In this document: piece by piece, positions 54,431 to 63,439 of the stretch
How the letters are laid out: each line of letters starts with the position of its first letter
How positions within the stretch are numbered: the first letter of the stretch is position 1
Assembly (NCBI GenBank): GCA_031254035.1
Contig: JAIRVF010000100.1
Span: forward strand, 62,001-126,000
DNA length: 64,000 nt
Direction: 5' to 3'
Source of the DNA: Paenibacillus sp.
GTDB taxonomy: Bacteria; Bacillota; Bacilli; Paenibacillales; Paenibacillaceae
Notes under the pieces: model-generated
What the model saw: only the letters and a program-made list of their open reading frames with translations
The model's database searches: none
Told to the model about the DNA's origin: nothing
Made by a program: the position numbers and the translations under genes

Positions 54431-54549
54431 ATTCATTTTTGGGGTTTTATGGAATCCCCATCCCAATAAAACGACTAAGACCTGCACGCTTTGGGCATCT
54501 TCCCCATATGTTATCCATACATACGTTTTCAGCAAGAGGAGGAGATACC

Positions 54550-54693
54550 TTGCCCCAATGGCTCTGCAATCAACTGACACGCGCCTTCCGCAAAAAGGAC
54601 AGACGCCAAATCAAGCTGCTGAATGATTGCTGGTATTTTTACCGGAATTCAGTAAGCGAAGACTCGGCTCATTCCGAAGCTTATCATCCATAA
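54550..54693 (+). CDS. cmpA: cortex morphogenetic protein CmpA
   Basis: A 47-residue protein started by TTG 54550, eight bases after AGGAGG. It reads MPQWLCNQLTRAFRKKDRRQ and then IKLLNDCWYFYR, matching B. subtilis CmpA (QIKLLNQCW core). CmpA regulates SpoIVA degradation during spore cortex assembly. The frame is open 48 codons further upstream, but those residues do not resemble CmpA. Confidence 0.88.
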   Translation: MPQWLCNQLTRAFRKKDRRQIKLLNDCWYFYRNSVSEDSAHSEAYHP

Positions 54694-54711
54694 CCGAATC
54701 ATGAAAAAACC

Positions 54712-54742
54712 AAGCCGGACGCGAATTGTCCGGCTTCTTTTT
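54712..54742. terminator. bidirectional terminator after cmpA
   Basis: AAGCCGGAC and GTCCGGCTT pair around GCGAATT with CTTTTT after it; it lies between convergent genes. Confidence 0.88.
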
Positions 54743-54762
54743 GAGTCTGAAAATAGCTCCCT

Positions 54763-55230
54763 TTATTCAAAGCTTCTTGTCGCTGGCCAGAAGCCTTGAA
54801 GCTTGCGTAAAAAAACAATTTGTCCAGTGTGGTAGGCATCATGTGTTATTAAGCTCATAATGTGCTCAGAATTGGCCTCAAGCTCATCTTCTGATAAACG
54901 CTCAAACTCACTACGCAGCGCCGCATGCGCTTCAAAAAGCTTGTTCTTAGCGTATTCCCAGCCCTCGCTGCTGGCTGTAGGAAACCGGAAGGTCGCATCA
55001 TTGCTTAAGTTGAATGAATCCGAAGTCCCCCGCAAGCGTGCAAGTGAACGCTCCTTATAGTAGAGAAGATGCTGGACATTCTCCCAAATGCTGTTGGCCG
55101 CACCTTCTGCGGGTTTCCGCAACGCCTGCTCCAACGATACATCTTTAAGCGCAGGCTGAAGCGGAGGGTACCAACCCTCTTCTTCCATACAAAGATCCCA
55201 ATTTTGCAGCAGCATATTCCGGATACTCAT
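54763..55230 (-). CDS. DinB-family protein
   Basis: A 155-residue four-helix-bundle protein. Metal-ligand histidines are seen in NVQHLLYY and in HDAYHTGQIVFLRKLQG. DinB/YfiT proteins are thiol-dependent transferases of mostly unknown substrate. GGAGG eight bases upstream supports the ATG at 55230; two upstream ATGs in frame are too near that site. The divergent spacer holds an imperfect palindrome with GTAACCA arms. Confidence 0.88.
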   Translation of the reverse strand: MSIRNMLLQNWDLCMEEEGWYPPLQPALKDVSLEQALRKPAEGAANSIWENVQHLLYYKERSLARLRGTSDSFNLSNDATFRFPTASSEGWEYAKNKLFEAHAALRSEFERLSEDELEANSEHIMSLITHDAYHTGQIVFLRKLQGFWPATRSFE

Positions 55231-55418
55231 CCCCATCGCCTCCATTCAACTGTAACCATCGTAATTAACAATGGTGGTTACGGAGATGATAGCATATTCA
55301 CTTAACCCGCACAATCTGCAATTTTTTTTAAATGATTTTCTCCCCTCCTGTTGGCTAGCAAAAGATAGCAAAAGCCGTTTAGGGTTGCTACAATGCTCTT
55401 ATAGAAAGGATGACCTCA

Positions 55419-56003
55419 ATGCTTTGGGATGATTTTGTGAACAGCCATTGGCATGATTGGCGGGGGAGCGGACGCTCGGAGGACCATTTGGAACAGGAAA
55501 AATGGCTCCTCCAGTTTATGCGGCAGGGTGGCATTTCCGCCTCCAATCTCCCGGACAAACAGGAATTAACTGAGCTAAAGCGACTCCGAGCCTTCCTGCT
55601 CGATATGATCTGCCATATCGCCGCTGGAGAAGCTATAACGGAACAGCATATCAGGATGCTTAACAGCTGGATGGGACAAGCGCCGGTATACCGCAAGCTG
55701 ACCCGTAACGCCGATCAAACGGTAAACCTCGAATATATTCCAGCAAACGCCAACTGGACGCAAAGCATGGCTGAAATTGCAGCCTCATTTGCGTCTGTGT
55801 TGGATAAAGGCGAGACATCCAGAATCCGCATATGCGACAATCCGGACTGCCTTTGGGTATATTATGATGACACGCGCAACCGCTCCAAACGGTACTGCGA
55901 CGATAAAATGTGCGGAAATCTGATGAAGGTGCGGCGTTTCCGGGCAAAAAAGAAGCTCTCCGCGCATGTTTCAACAGATTTGAAGCAATCCGAGAAAGAA
56001 TAA
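55419..56003 (+). CDS. CGNR zinc-finger regulator
   Basis: A 194-residue protein with an N-terminal ABATE-like helical domain and a C-terminal CGNR finger (RICDNPDCLWVYYDDTRNRS and KRYCDDKMCGNLMKVRRFRA; the canonical CGNR is CGNL here). Such proteins are predicted stress-linked transcription regulators. AAAGGA is eight bases before ATG 55419. Terminator follows. Confidence 0.88.
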   Translation: MLWDDFVNSHWHDWRGSGRSEDHLEQEKWLLQFMRQGGISASNLPDKQELTELKRLRAFLLDMICHIAAGEAITEQHIRMLNSWMGQAPVYRKLTRNADQTVNLEYIPANANWTQSMAEIAASFASVLDKGETSRIRICDNPDCLWVYYDDTRNRSKRYCDDKMCGNLMKVRRFRAKKKLSAHVSTDLKQSEKE

Positions 56004-56028
56004 CATTTCCTTAAAAAGAACATGATTA

Positions 56029-56076
56029 ACTAAGCCCCGGTTACTCCATTTTTTGAAAGGGGCTTAGTTTTTTTAT
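56029..56076. terminator. terminator of the CGNR gene
   Basis: CTAAGCCCC and GGGGCTTAG pair across a loop and run into TTTTTTTATTTTTT. It lies between convergent genes. Confidence 0.9.
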
Positions 56077-56106
56077 TTTTTCGAAGTCCAATTTGAACAC
56101 GTACTT

Positions 56107-58317
56107 TTACTGCTGATCCTTCGGTTGACGCATCGTAAGTCCGACGCGGCCCTTTTTCAAATCCACGTTCAGCACCCATACCGTAACATTATCCCCAACA
56201 GATACAACATCCATCGGATGCTTCACATAACCCTCGCTGAGCTGCGAGATGTGTACGAGACCGTCGCTTTTGATGCCGATGTCCACGAATGCACCGAAGT
56301 CGATAACATTCCGTACCGTTCCTTGTAGCTCCATGCCTGGCATCAAATCCTCGATCTTGAGTACATCCGTCCGGAAAATAGGCAGCGGAAGCTCCTCACG
56401 CGGGTCGCGACCCGGACGCTGCAAGCTCTCCAAAATATCGCGCAGGGTTGGTACGCCAACCTCCAACGCCTCTGCAAGCTGACCTATATGCTGTTGCGCA
56501 AGTAGATCCGACAGTTCCTGCGTCCCAAGTTTGTCCATACCGATGGCAAGCTCCTTGAACAATCGGTCAACAACAGAATAGGATTCCGGGTGAATCGGCG
56601 TGCGGTCCAGCGGGTTGTTCCCGTCCGTAATCCGCATGAAACCGATACACTGTTCATAAGTTTTCGCTCCAAGACGTGGCACATTTTGCAATTCTTTGCG
56701 GCTGTTGAATTTCCCGTTCGAATCGCGATATTTCACAATATTTTTGGCAATGGTCGCATTGATGCCAGCCACGTAAGACAGAAGCGACGGCGAAGCCGTA
56801 TTTACGTCCACGCCGACATGGTTAACGGCAGACTCTACGACAGCCTTGAGGCTTTCGTCCAGATGCTTTTGCGATACGTCATGCTGGTATTGCCCTACAC
56901 CAATTGCCTTCGGTTCGATTTTAACTAGCTCCGCAAGCGGATCTTGTACACGGCGGGCAATGGAAACTGCGCTGCGTTCCGCAACATCAAGATCCGGAAA
57001 CTCTTCCTGCGCCAGCTTGGAAGCCGAGTACACACTCGCGCCCGCTTCGTTAACAATCAAATAAGCAAGGTCCATACTTTCGATCTCGCCGATGACCTCC
57101 GCCACGAACTGCTCGGTTTCACGCGAAGCCGTACCATTGCCGATTACGATCAGCTGGATGCTGTACTTCGCAATCAGCTCGTGAAACTTCTCCGTTGCCT
57201 CTCTCCGCTTGTTATTCGGTGGTGTTGGATAGGTAACAGCCACCTCCAATAGTTTGCCCGTATCATCCACCACAGCCAGCTTACAGCCGGTCCGGTAGGC
57301 CGGGTCCACACCCAATACGCATCTGCCTTTTACAGGCGGTTGGAGCAGCAGGCTCCGTAAATTACCGGAAAAGATTGAAATCGCCTGGTTTTCCCCTTTT
57401 TCCGTGAGCTCTGCGCGGATTTCACGTTCGATCGAAGGCGCAATCAGACGCTTATATGCATCTTCAATCACATCTGTGAGTACAGCCTGAACGATGGAAG
57501 TCCCTTTTACGATCTGACGCGCCATAAAATTATGAATTGGATCAGCCGAAACTTCGAGGCCTACCTTTAACACGTTTTCACGCTCACCCCGGTTAATGGC
57601 CAAAATTCGGTGCGGCGGCATTTTTTTGGCAAGTTCCCGGTAGCTGTAGTAGTTTTCATACACCGATTCCTGCTCCGCGTCCTTTGCCTCCGAGGTCAAC
57701 ATGGCATGGTCCATCGTATAACGCCGCACCCAAGAGCGGATCGTTGCGTCGTCCGCCACATTTTCCGCCAAAATATCCATTGCTCCAGCAATGGCATCAT
57801 CCGTGCTCTCCACACCCTTTTCGGCGTCAACATATTTGGAAGCTTCCTGCTGAAGATCCCCCTGCTTCGGCTGCTCCATCATCCAGTTTGCGAGCGGCTC
57901 GAGTCCTTTTTCTTTAGCCACGCTGGCACGGGTTTTACGCTTTTGCCGGTAAGGACGGTACAAATCCTCTACTTCCTGCAGTTTAACCGCCTTCTCGATG
58001 GCCGATTGCAGCTCTTCCGAGAGCTTGCCTTGTTCATCAATAATCCGGATAACCTCGCGCTTGCGTTCCTCGAGATTACGCAAATAATTGACCCGTTCCT
58101 CGATGTCACGCAGCTGGTTTTCATCCAATTCCCCGGTCATTTCCTTCCGGTAACGTGCAATAAATGGAATCGTGTTGCCTTCATCCAGAAGCTCCACCGT
58201 CGTCCGGATTTGTTTGAGCGAAAGCTGCAGTTCCTTCGCGGTCTGCTGTACGATGCGCTCCTGTTCCTTCGCTTTCTGTGCTTCCGCGTTCATTTCCAAA
58301 ATAGCCTTATCTGTCAT
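56107..58317 (-). CDS. tex: Tex-family transcription accessory / RNA-binding protein
   Basis: A 736-residue Tex protein: N-terminal helical domain (IPFIARYRKEMTGELDENQL), YqgF-like RNase H fold (VLGVDPAYRTGCKLAVVD), helix-hairpin-helix (VNTASPSLLSYVAGI) and a C-terminal S1 domain (GMELQGTVRNVIDFGAFVDI). Tex binds nucleic acid and affects transcription and RNA decay. GAGGGATTTTTT precedes the ATG. Length matches the family. Confidence 0.96.
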   Translation of the reverse strand: MTDKAILEMNAEAQKAKEQERIVQQTAKELQLSLKQIRTTVELLDEGNTIPFIARYRKEMTGELDENQLRDIEERVNYLRNLEERKREVIRIIDEQGKLSEELQSAIEKAVKLQEVEDLYRPYRQKRKTRASVAKEKGLEPLANWMMEQPKQGDLQQEASKYVDAEKGVESTDDAIAGAMDILAENVADDATIRSWVRRYTMDHAMLTSEAKDAEQESVYENYYSYRELAKKMPPHRILAINRGERENVLKVGLEVSADPIHNFMARQIVKGTSIVQAVLTDVIEDAYKRLIAPSIEREIRAELTEKGENQAISIFSGNLRSLLLQPPVKGRCVLGVDPAYRTGCKLAVVDDTGKLLEVAVTYPTPPNNKRREATEKFHELIAKYSIQLIVIGNGTASRETEQFVAEVIGEIESMDLAYLIVNEAGASVYSASKLAQEEFPDLDVAERSAVSIARRVQDPLAELVKIEPKAIGVGQYQHDVSQKHLDESLKAVVESAVNHVGVDVNTASPSLLSYVAGINATIAKNIVKYRDSNGKFNSRKELQNVPRLGAKTYEQCIGFMRITDGNNPLDRTPIHPESYSVVDRLFKELAIGMDKLGTQELSDLLAQQHIGQLAEALEVGVPTLRDILESLQRPGRDPREELPLPIFRTDVLKIEDLMPGMELQGTVRNVIDFGAFVDIGIKSDGLVHISQLSEGYVKHPMDVVSVGDNVTVWVLNVDLKKGRVGLTMRQPKDQQ

Positions 58318-58723
58318 AAAAAATCCCTCTTTCCCCGTATCAATCGCTTGTTAGGCGTGAGTAGTCCAAAATTCGGTATATTACATTCGTTAGGCGCAGT
58401 TCACGCATTTCATTTTCGTCATGTAAATTACAATCTCCGGGTTCATTTCACCACTTCCGGAGTTCAGTTAAAAATTTAGATATTATTCTAAAAAGTGAAG
58501 CCTGGTTCCTGTATATTATCACAAACTTTTGCCTACATTTCCAGCGGACATCTCTGGAAGAGGTAAACAATGATGGCAGATGCTTCTTCCCTAGACGCAT
58601 TTTCCCCTTATGGGGACTGGCCGGACTGGCTTATTCTGGAGTCACGTCAAAAAGCCCTACCCCGGAAAATATCCAGAGCAAGGCTTGTATTTTACAATTA
58701 ATTTACATATCCATCAAGTATGT
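58318..58723. other. intergenic region between the GH36 gene and tex
   Basis: About 405 bp. It must hold the tex promoter and the end of the GH36 transcript. CTCCGG and CCGGAG can pair at about 58431-58461. No terminator with a T run was found for the GH36 gene. No gene seen. Confidence 0.5.
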
Positions 58724-60919
58724 TTAACGCTGCAATCTCTTCAAACGAATAAGTTCACTATAAAAATCCCCGCGTTCCGAATCAATAGATACTCCCGCAT
58801 ACATTAATGCGTCCCCGCTGTAGATCTTGCCGCTTCCCAGCACCTCGTAATCCGCATCAGGATCTAGGCCTTTAAGCTTGAGACGGATAAGCGGGGCATT
58901 AGATTCAGACAGTACCCGGAAGTAGAATACGGCGGCTTCGTTTTGGTCCTCCGCCACAAACATCCATGCGGTTTCGTTGCCCTCAAACGGACTGAGCAGC
59001 CGATAATGAAGGCCAAACTGGACAAGTCCGCGGATCTCTTTGTATAAAGCAACCTGCTGCTTTACAGCTTCTTTCTCGTCTTCAGTGAACTTCGTTAAAT
59101 CCAGCTCGTACCCGAAATTGCCCGACATCGCCACAAGCCCCCGCGTTTGCAGTGGAGTTATGCGCTGCACTTGATGGTTGGGCACGGCAGACACATGGGA
59201 GCCCATCGAGCTGATTGGATAAACGATGCTTGTCCCATACTGGATTCTCAGCCTCGCTACTGCATCGGTGTTGTCGCTAGTCCAGGTTTGAGGCATGTAA
59301 TAGAGCATCCCCGGATCAAACCGTCCGCCACCGCCCGAGCAGCTTTCAAACAAAATGTGAGGGAAGGCCGAAGTAATCCGCTCCATCACCTCATACAGCC
59401 CAAGCATATAACGGTGAGCTGTCTCACGCTGCCGCTCCGGCGGCAGCAAAGCCGAGCCAATCTCCGTCATATTCCGGTTCATATCCCATTTCACGTAAGT
59501 GATTGGTGCGCTTCCCAATGCCGCGCTGAGCATCCTTACAATTTCATCCCTAACGTCCTGGCGGGAAAAATCAAGAATCAACTGCTGTCTGCCCTCCGTA
59601 CGGCGGCGTCCAGGGACATGAAGGCACCAATCCGGATGTTTGCGGTACAGATCGCTGTCCGGCGAAACCATCTCCGGTTCAAACCATAAGCCAAACTGCA
59701 TGCCCAAACGGTTTACTCTTTGAGCCAGATCCTCCAATCCATCCGGTAGCTTATTCAAATCGACAACCCAATCGCCAAGCGAAGAGTCGTCACGGTCGCG
59801 GCGCCCAAACCAGCCGTCGTCCAGCACAAACAGTTCAATCCCGAGCTCCTTGCCTGTTTTGGCGATATTCTCGATTTTTTCGGCATTGAAGTTGAAATAT
59901 GTCGCTTCCCAGTTGTTGACCAGCACAGGACGCTCCTTGTCGCGGAACTGCCCTCGCGCAAGCCTTTCACGGTAAAGCTTGTGATAAATGCGCGACATCC
60001 CGCCAATCCCTTCCGCAGAGTAGACCATCACCGTTTCTGGTGTCTGAAAGACTTCACCTGCTTCAAGCAACCATGTGAAGTCAAATGGATTGATCCCAAT
60101 GGACAACCTGGTTGTCCGGTATTGATCCACCTCGGCCTGGGCAATAAAGCTGCCGCTATACACCAGGCTAAAGCCATAAACTTCGCCATAATCTTCGTCC
60201 GCTCCCGGCGACAGTAACGCGGCAAAAGGATTTTGCTGATGGCCGCTGGCGCCGCGGCGACTTTCCACAGCCTGCATGCCATAAGCGAGCGGACGGCGTA
60301 CGATATCTCTCTCGCGTGTCCAGGATCCGGACAACTGCAGCCACTCATAATCCATATGCGGAAAATCAACGCTGGCACTGAGCGCGCTCAAAATTTCCAC
60401 ATTGGTTCCGCTTTCATTAATGATCCGCAGCGAGCGCGTAATCGCATCATACTGCTCTAGAACTGTATAAATCAATTCAACACGAAGTCCTGAAATCTTA
60501 TCCTGCATGGTGAGAACCAACGTCTCCGCTTCGCTTTCATGTTCTGCGTACACGGCAGGCAGTCCTTCAAGTCTAGGTTTACCTCGTTCAATAAGGTGAG
60601 AAACATATGTGAATTCCGTAATCGTTGTACCGTCCTTCAGCTTCATCTGGATCAGAGGCGTGCGATAATCACTTGTTCCATATACCGGCAGTTCCTGTGG
60701 AAGGGTGTCGAGGGAAATGCTGCGATCCTCGGGTACCGGACTCGGGCTGAATGAGCAGCGCCCTTTCGTCACGAGCAGCCAGCTGAGGTCACTTGCCCGC
60801 AGCCGTTTTCCATAATACAAATGGACCGCGTAACCGGAAGGAATAATTTGAAATACATAGCTTGCACCTTTCGTTTGTAAATGAAACAGATGCTTCTTTG
60901 AATCAATATGAATGGTCAT
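58724..60919 (-). CDS. alpha-galactosidase, GH36 family
   Basis: A 731-residue cytoplasmic glycosidase that removes terminal alpha-1,6-galactose from raffinose-type sugars. It has an N-terminal beta-sandwich and a TIM barrel with DDGWFG, the nucleophile in YVKWDMNRN (about residue 477) and the acid/base in SCSGGGGRFD (about residue 531). No signal peptide. GGAGGG supports ATG 60919 over a GTG nine codons upstream. No sugar transporter lies nearby. Confidence 0.95.
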   Translation of the reverse strand: MTIHIDSKKHLFHLQTKGASYVFQIIPSGYAVHLYYGKRLRASDLSWLLVTKGRCSFSPSPVPEDRSISLDTLPQELPVYGTSDYRTPLIQMKLKDGTTITEFTYVSHLIERGKPRLEGLPAVYAEHESEAETLVLTMQDKISGLRVELIYTVLEQYDAITRSLRIINESGTNVEILSALSASVDFPHMDYEWLQLSGSWTRERDIVRRPLAYGMQAVESRRGASGHQQNPFAALLSPGADEDYGEVYGFSLVYSGSFIAQAEVDQYRTTRLSIGINPFDFTWLLEAGEVFQTPETVMVYSAEGIGGMSRIYHKLYRERLARGQFRDKERPVLVNNWEATYFNFNAEKIENIAKTGKELGIELFVLDDGWFGRRDRDDSSLGDWVVDLNKLPDGLEDLAQRVNRLGMQFGLWFEPEMVSPDSDLYRKHPDWCLHVPGRRRTEGRQQLILDFSRQDVRDEIVRMLSAALGSAPITYVKWDMNRNMTEIGSALLPPERQRETAHRYMLGLYEVMERITSAFPHILFESCSGGGGRFDPGMLYYMPQTWTSDNTDAVARLRIQYGTSIVYPISSMGSHVSAVPNHQVQRITPLQTRGLVAMSGNFGYELDLTKFTEDEKEAVKQQVALYKEIRGLVQFGLHYRLLSPFEGNETAWMFVAEDQNEAAVFYFRVLSESNAPLIRLKLKGLDPDADYEVLGSGKIYSGDALMYAGVSIDSERGDFYSELIRLKRLQR

Positions 60920-61074
60920 AAATCCCTCCGCATGCTCAAGCGGCACAGCTTCTCCATCTGAACAAGCCTTGTCCGCTCTTTATTTTAATTACTTTAAAAG
61001 TACATGGATCAAGCTTTAGTTACAATGGACTTATGTGACATGTTCATAGGCTATGTTTTTCTTTTTACACAACA

Positions 61075-61107
61075 AAAAAAGCATGCCTGATGATGACATG
61101 CCCTTTT
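61075..61107 (-). terminator. terminator of the alr-ndoAI-ndoA unit
   Basis: On the minus strand GGGCATG and CATGC pair around TCATCATCAGG and run into TTTTTTT. Confidence 0.75.
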
Positions 61108-61123
61108 TATTACAAGTTTATGG

Positions 61124-61474
61124 TTAAAAGTCGATCAAACTAAGACTGATCTGCAAGGAATCATCCACCTTTTTCATCGTTTCCTCGTCGAGGTGGGTGA
61201 TTTTGTCCGTCAGCCTTTGCTTGTCAATGGTTCGGATTTGCTCCAGTAATATGACAGAGTCCCTGTCAAAGCCATGCGAAGCCGCATCAATTTCCACATG
61301 TGTCGGCAGCTTGGCTTTTTGTATTTGGGCCGTAATAGCTGCTACGATTACCGTAGGACTAAAGCGGTTGCCGATATCATTTTGAATGATCAGCACCGGC
61401 CTTACTCCGCCTTGCTCAGAACCAACAACGGGTGATAGATCCGCAAAAAAAACGTCGCCACGTTTTACGATCAA
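61124..61474 (-). CDS. ndoA: MazF-family endoribonuclease toxin EndoA
   Basis: A 116-residue PemK/MazF-fold toxin ([32 protein letters not shown], later [13 protein letters not shown]). It cleaves mRNA at UAC-type sites in Bacillus relatives. It starts three bases after the antitoxin gene ends, as usual for this pair. Confidence 0.95.
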   Translation of the reverse strand: MIVKRGDVFFADLSPVVGSEQGGVRPVLIIQNDIGNRFSPTVIVAAITAQIQKAKLPTHVEIDAASHGFDRDSVILLEQIRTIDKQRLTDKITHLDEETMKKVDDSLQISLSLIDF

Positions 61475-61477
61475 TGT

Positions 61478-61759
61478 TTACACCCCGCTCACTAAGCGGC
61501 CAAGAGTGCTGTCTGCATCTTCCTCCGCATGAAACGCTTCAGAGGCCATAGTCAAGTTTATTTTGGCCATCTCCATATATCCGCGCTGCATAGATTCCCG
61601 GATATAACGCTTTTTCCGTTCAAGCAAATAGAGCTTCATAGCCTGCCTGATTAATTCACTGCGGTTGGAATTTTCCATAGCAACGATGCCATCCACTTCC
61701 TGTAAAAGATGATCCGGCAAGCTGATCATAATTCTTTTGGTATTCTGCATATTAGCCAC
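61478..61759 (-). CDS. ndoAI: antitoxin EndoAI, ribbon-helix-helix
   Basis: About 93 residues. An N-terminal ribbon-helix-helix (IMISLPDHLLQEVDGIV, NSNRSELIRQAMKLYL) is followed by the toxin-binding helix (RGYMEMAKINLTMASEAF) and LGRLVSG, as in B. subtilis NdoAI. GTG 61759 with GGTGG upstream fits best by family length; an ATG three codons later with AAAGGTGG is an alternative. Confidence 0.92.
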   Translation of the reverse strand: MANMQNTKRIMISLPDHLLQEVDGIVAMENSNRSELIRQAMKLYLLERKKRYIRESMQRGYMEMAKINLTMASEAFHAEEDADSTLGRLVSGV

Positions 61760-62040
61760 CTTTTCTTCCACCCCCACAACCTTCACACCCTTGTGCACCA
61801 GTATAACTTTATTCAAGGAAATTTATACACAGGAATATATATGCCGAAGGTATATCAGGTATGCTGCATTACACCATTATAACTACAGTCGGCATAAACG
61901 TACAGAGATTTGCATCATATTTTATTATTCGACATACATGCAAGTTATTCCTTCTGTTCCTAAGTAAAACAGTCTATCGACTTATTCCCATTGGAGACAG
62001 CCTCGCCTTTAGCGGTGGTCTTCCTTGTGATATAAACGGT

Positions 62041-63234
62041 TTATCGCACCTCGTGGATCAAAGGGTTGGACAACGTGTAAGGAGCCCCGTGTCGTAGATA
62101 GAAACGCGGAACACGGTTAGCGATCATACAGATAACCTCATAATGGATGGTCCCCAGCCAGGAAGCCAGTTCATTTGCCAAAATACTGCTGCCAGATTGC
62201 TGGCCGATGAGTACAACCTCTTCGCCGGCTTGAATTTCTTTCGCCTCTTCTGCAAAGGATTGCAGTGTAACCATACACTGGTCCATGCAAATCGTTCCGA
62301 CAACGGGAACGCGGCGGCCACGGATCAATACCTCCGCTTTGCCGCTCAGCATCCGGGAGTATCCGTCCGCATAGCCGACTGGGAGTGTAGCGATGATTTC
62401 CTCCATATCCGTTACATACCTGGCACCGTAGCTGACGCCCCAATGGGGTGGTAACGTTTTGACATAAGCAATCTTCGTCTGGAGCGTTAATACCGGGTTC
62501 AGTGTCACCTTCTGCCGGTTGACCTCATCCGATGGGTACAGCCCGTACATGCTGATTCCAATACGGACCATATTAAACGAAAGCTCCGGGTTGTCAATCG
62601 CCGCGGCACTGTTTCCCGTATGTAGAATAGGGAGACTTATGCCTCTGTCTTTCAGCAGGGCGACTACGCTTGCAAAACGCCGGTGTTGCTCCAGTGTATA
62701 GCTTTTATCCTCTTCGTCCGCTTTGGAAAAATGAGTAAACATGCCCTCTACCTCAGCCTGCGGTACTTCCAAAACCTTTTCAATGAAATGGGTGGCTTCT
62801 TCACCGGGAAGAAGCCCCAATCTACCCATACCACTGTCGATCTTAATATGCACCTTTAATGGGCGCTTTAGGCTTTCCTCCGGCAATGCTTGGATAGCTT
62901 CCAGCACGTCAGGACTGAATAAAGTCACGGTTACCTCATGCTCCCAGGCTGCCCGGATCGCTTCAGGTGGCGTATAGCCGAGCACCAGCACAGGCAGCTT
63001 AATGCCCGCCTGGCGAAGCTGGATGGCCTCATCCAGAAATGCCACGCTCAGATAATCCACTCCCGCCTGCTCCAGCTCGCGCGATACCAGGGCGGCTCCA
63101 TGGCCGTAGGCATCCGCCTTAACACAGGCGAGCAGTTTCATATCTTCAGGTAGCGCCTGACGGAACGCCTCATAATTGGCACGCAGTTGATCCAAATTGA
63201 TTACAGCTTGTGTTGCTCTATATTGAACATGCAT
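62041..63234 (-). CDS. alr: alanine racemase
   Basis: A 397-residue PLP enzyme that makes D-alanine for peptidoglycan. The PLP lysine is K39 in CVKADAYGHG, and the second catalytic tyrosine lies in VSYGARY near residue 268. It precedes the ndoAI-ndoA pair and follows a LolA/YdcC-like gene, as in B. subtilis. Confidence 0.96.
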   Translation of the reverse strand: MHVQYRATQAVINLDQLRANYEAFRQALPEDMKLLACVKADAYGHGAALVSRELEQAGVDYLSVAFLDEAIQLRQAGIKLPVLVLGYTPPEAIRAAWEHEVTVTLFSPDVLEAIQALPEESLKRPLKVHIKIDSGMGRLGLLPGEEATHFIEKVLEVPQAEVEGMFTHFSKADEEDKSYTLEQHRRFASVVALLKDRGISLPILHTGNSAAAIDNPELSFNMVRIGISMYGLYPSDEVNRQKVTLNPVLTLQTKIAYVKTLPPHWGVSYGARYVTDMEEIIATLPVGYADGYSRMLSGKAEVLIRGRRVPVVGTICMDQCMVTLQSFAEEAKEIQAGEEVVLIGQQSGSSILANELASWLGTIHYEVICMIANRVPRFYLRHGAPYTLSNPLIHEVR

Positions 63235-63373
63235 TTCTTGCAGTCACCTTCTCATACGTATTCACTCTTCGTTCGCTTACATAAGCGTAATGTTCGAGAA
63301 GGCCACTGTCAATGAACCACAACCAGCCGGATTCGACCGCTTTTACCGTACCACGCGTACCACGGATCGGGAA

Positions 63374-63432
63374 AAAAAAGGCGGAGCCTTCATTGCAGAG
63401 GAATCAGCTCTAGCAACTTAGGAATCCGCCTA
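63374..63432 (-). terminator. terminator of the LolA-like gene
   Basis: On the minus strand AGGCGGA and TCCGCCT enclose a long loop and run into eight T residues. Confidence 0.75.
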
Positions 63433-63439
63433 CTTTTTA

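Noticed and set aside
57610..58479. Long plus-strand frame opposite tex (289 codons)
   Set aside because: Shadow of tex; rich in His, Leu and Phe with no start signal, and it runs past the tex start into the promoter.
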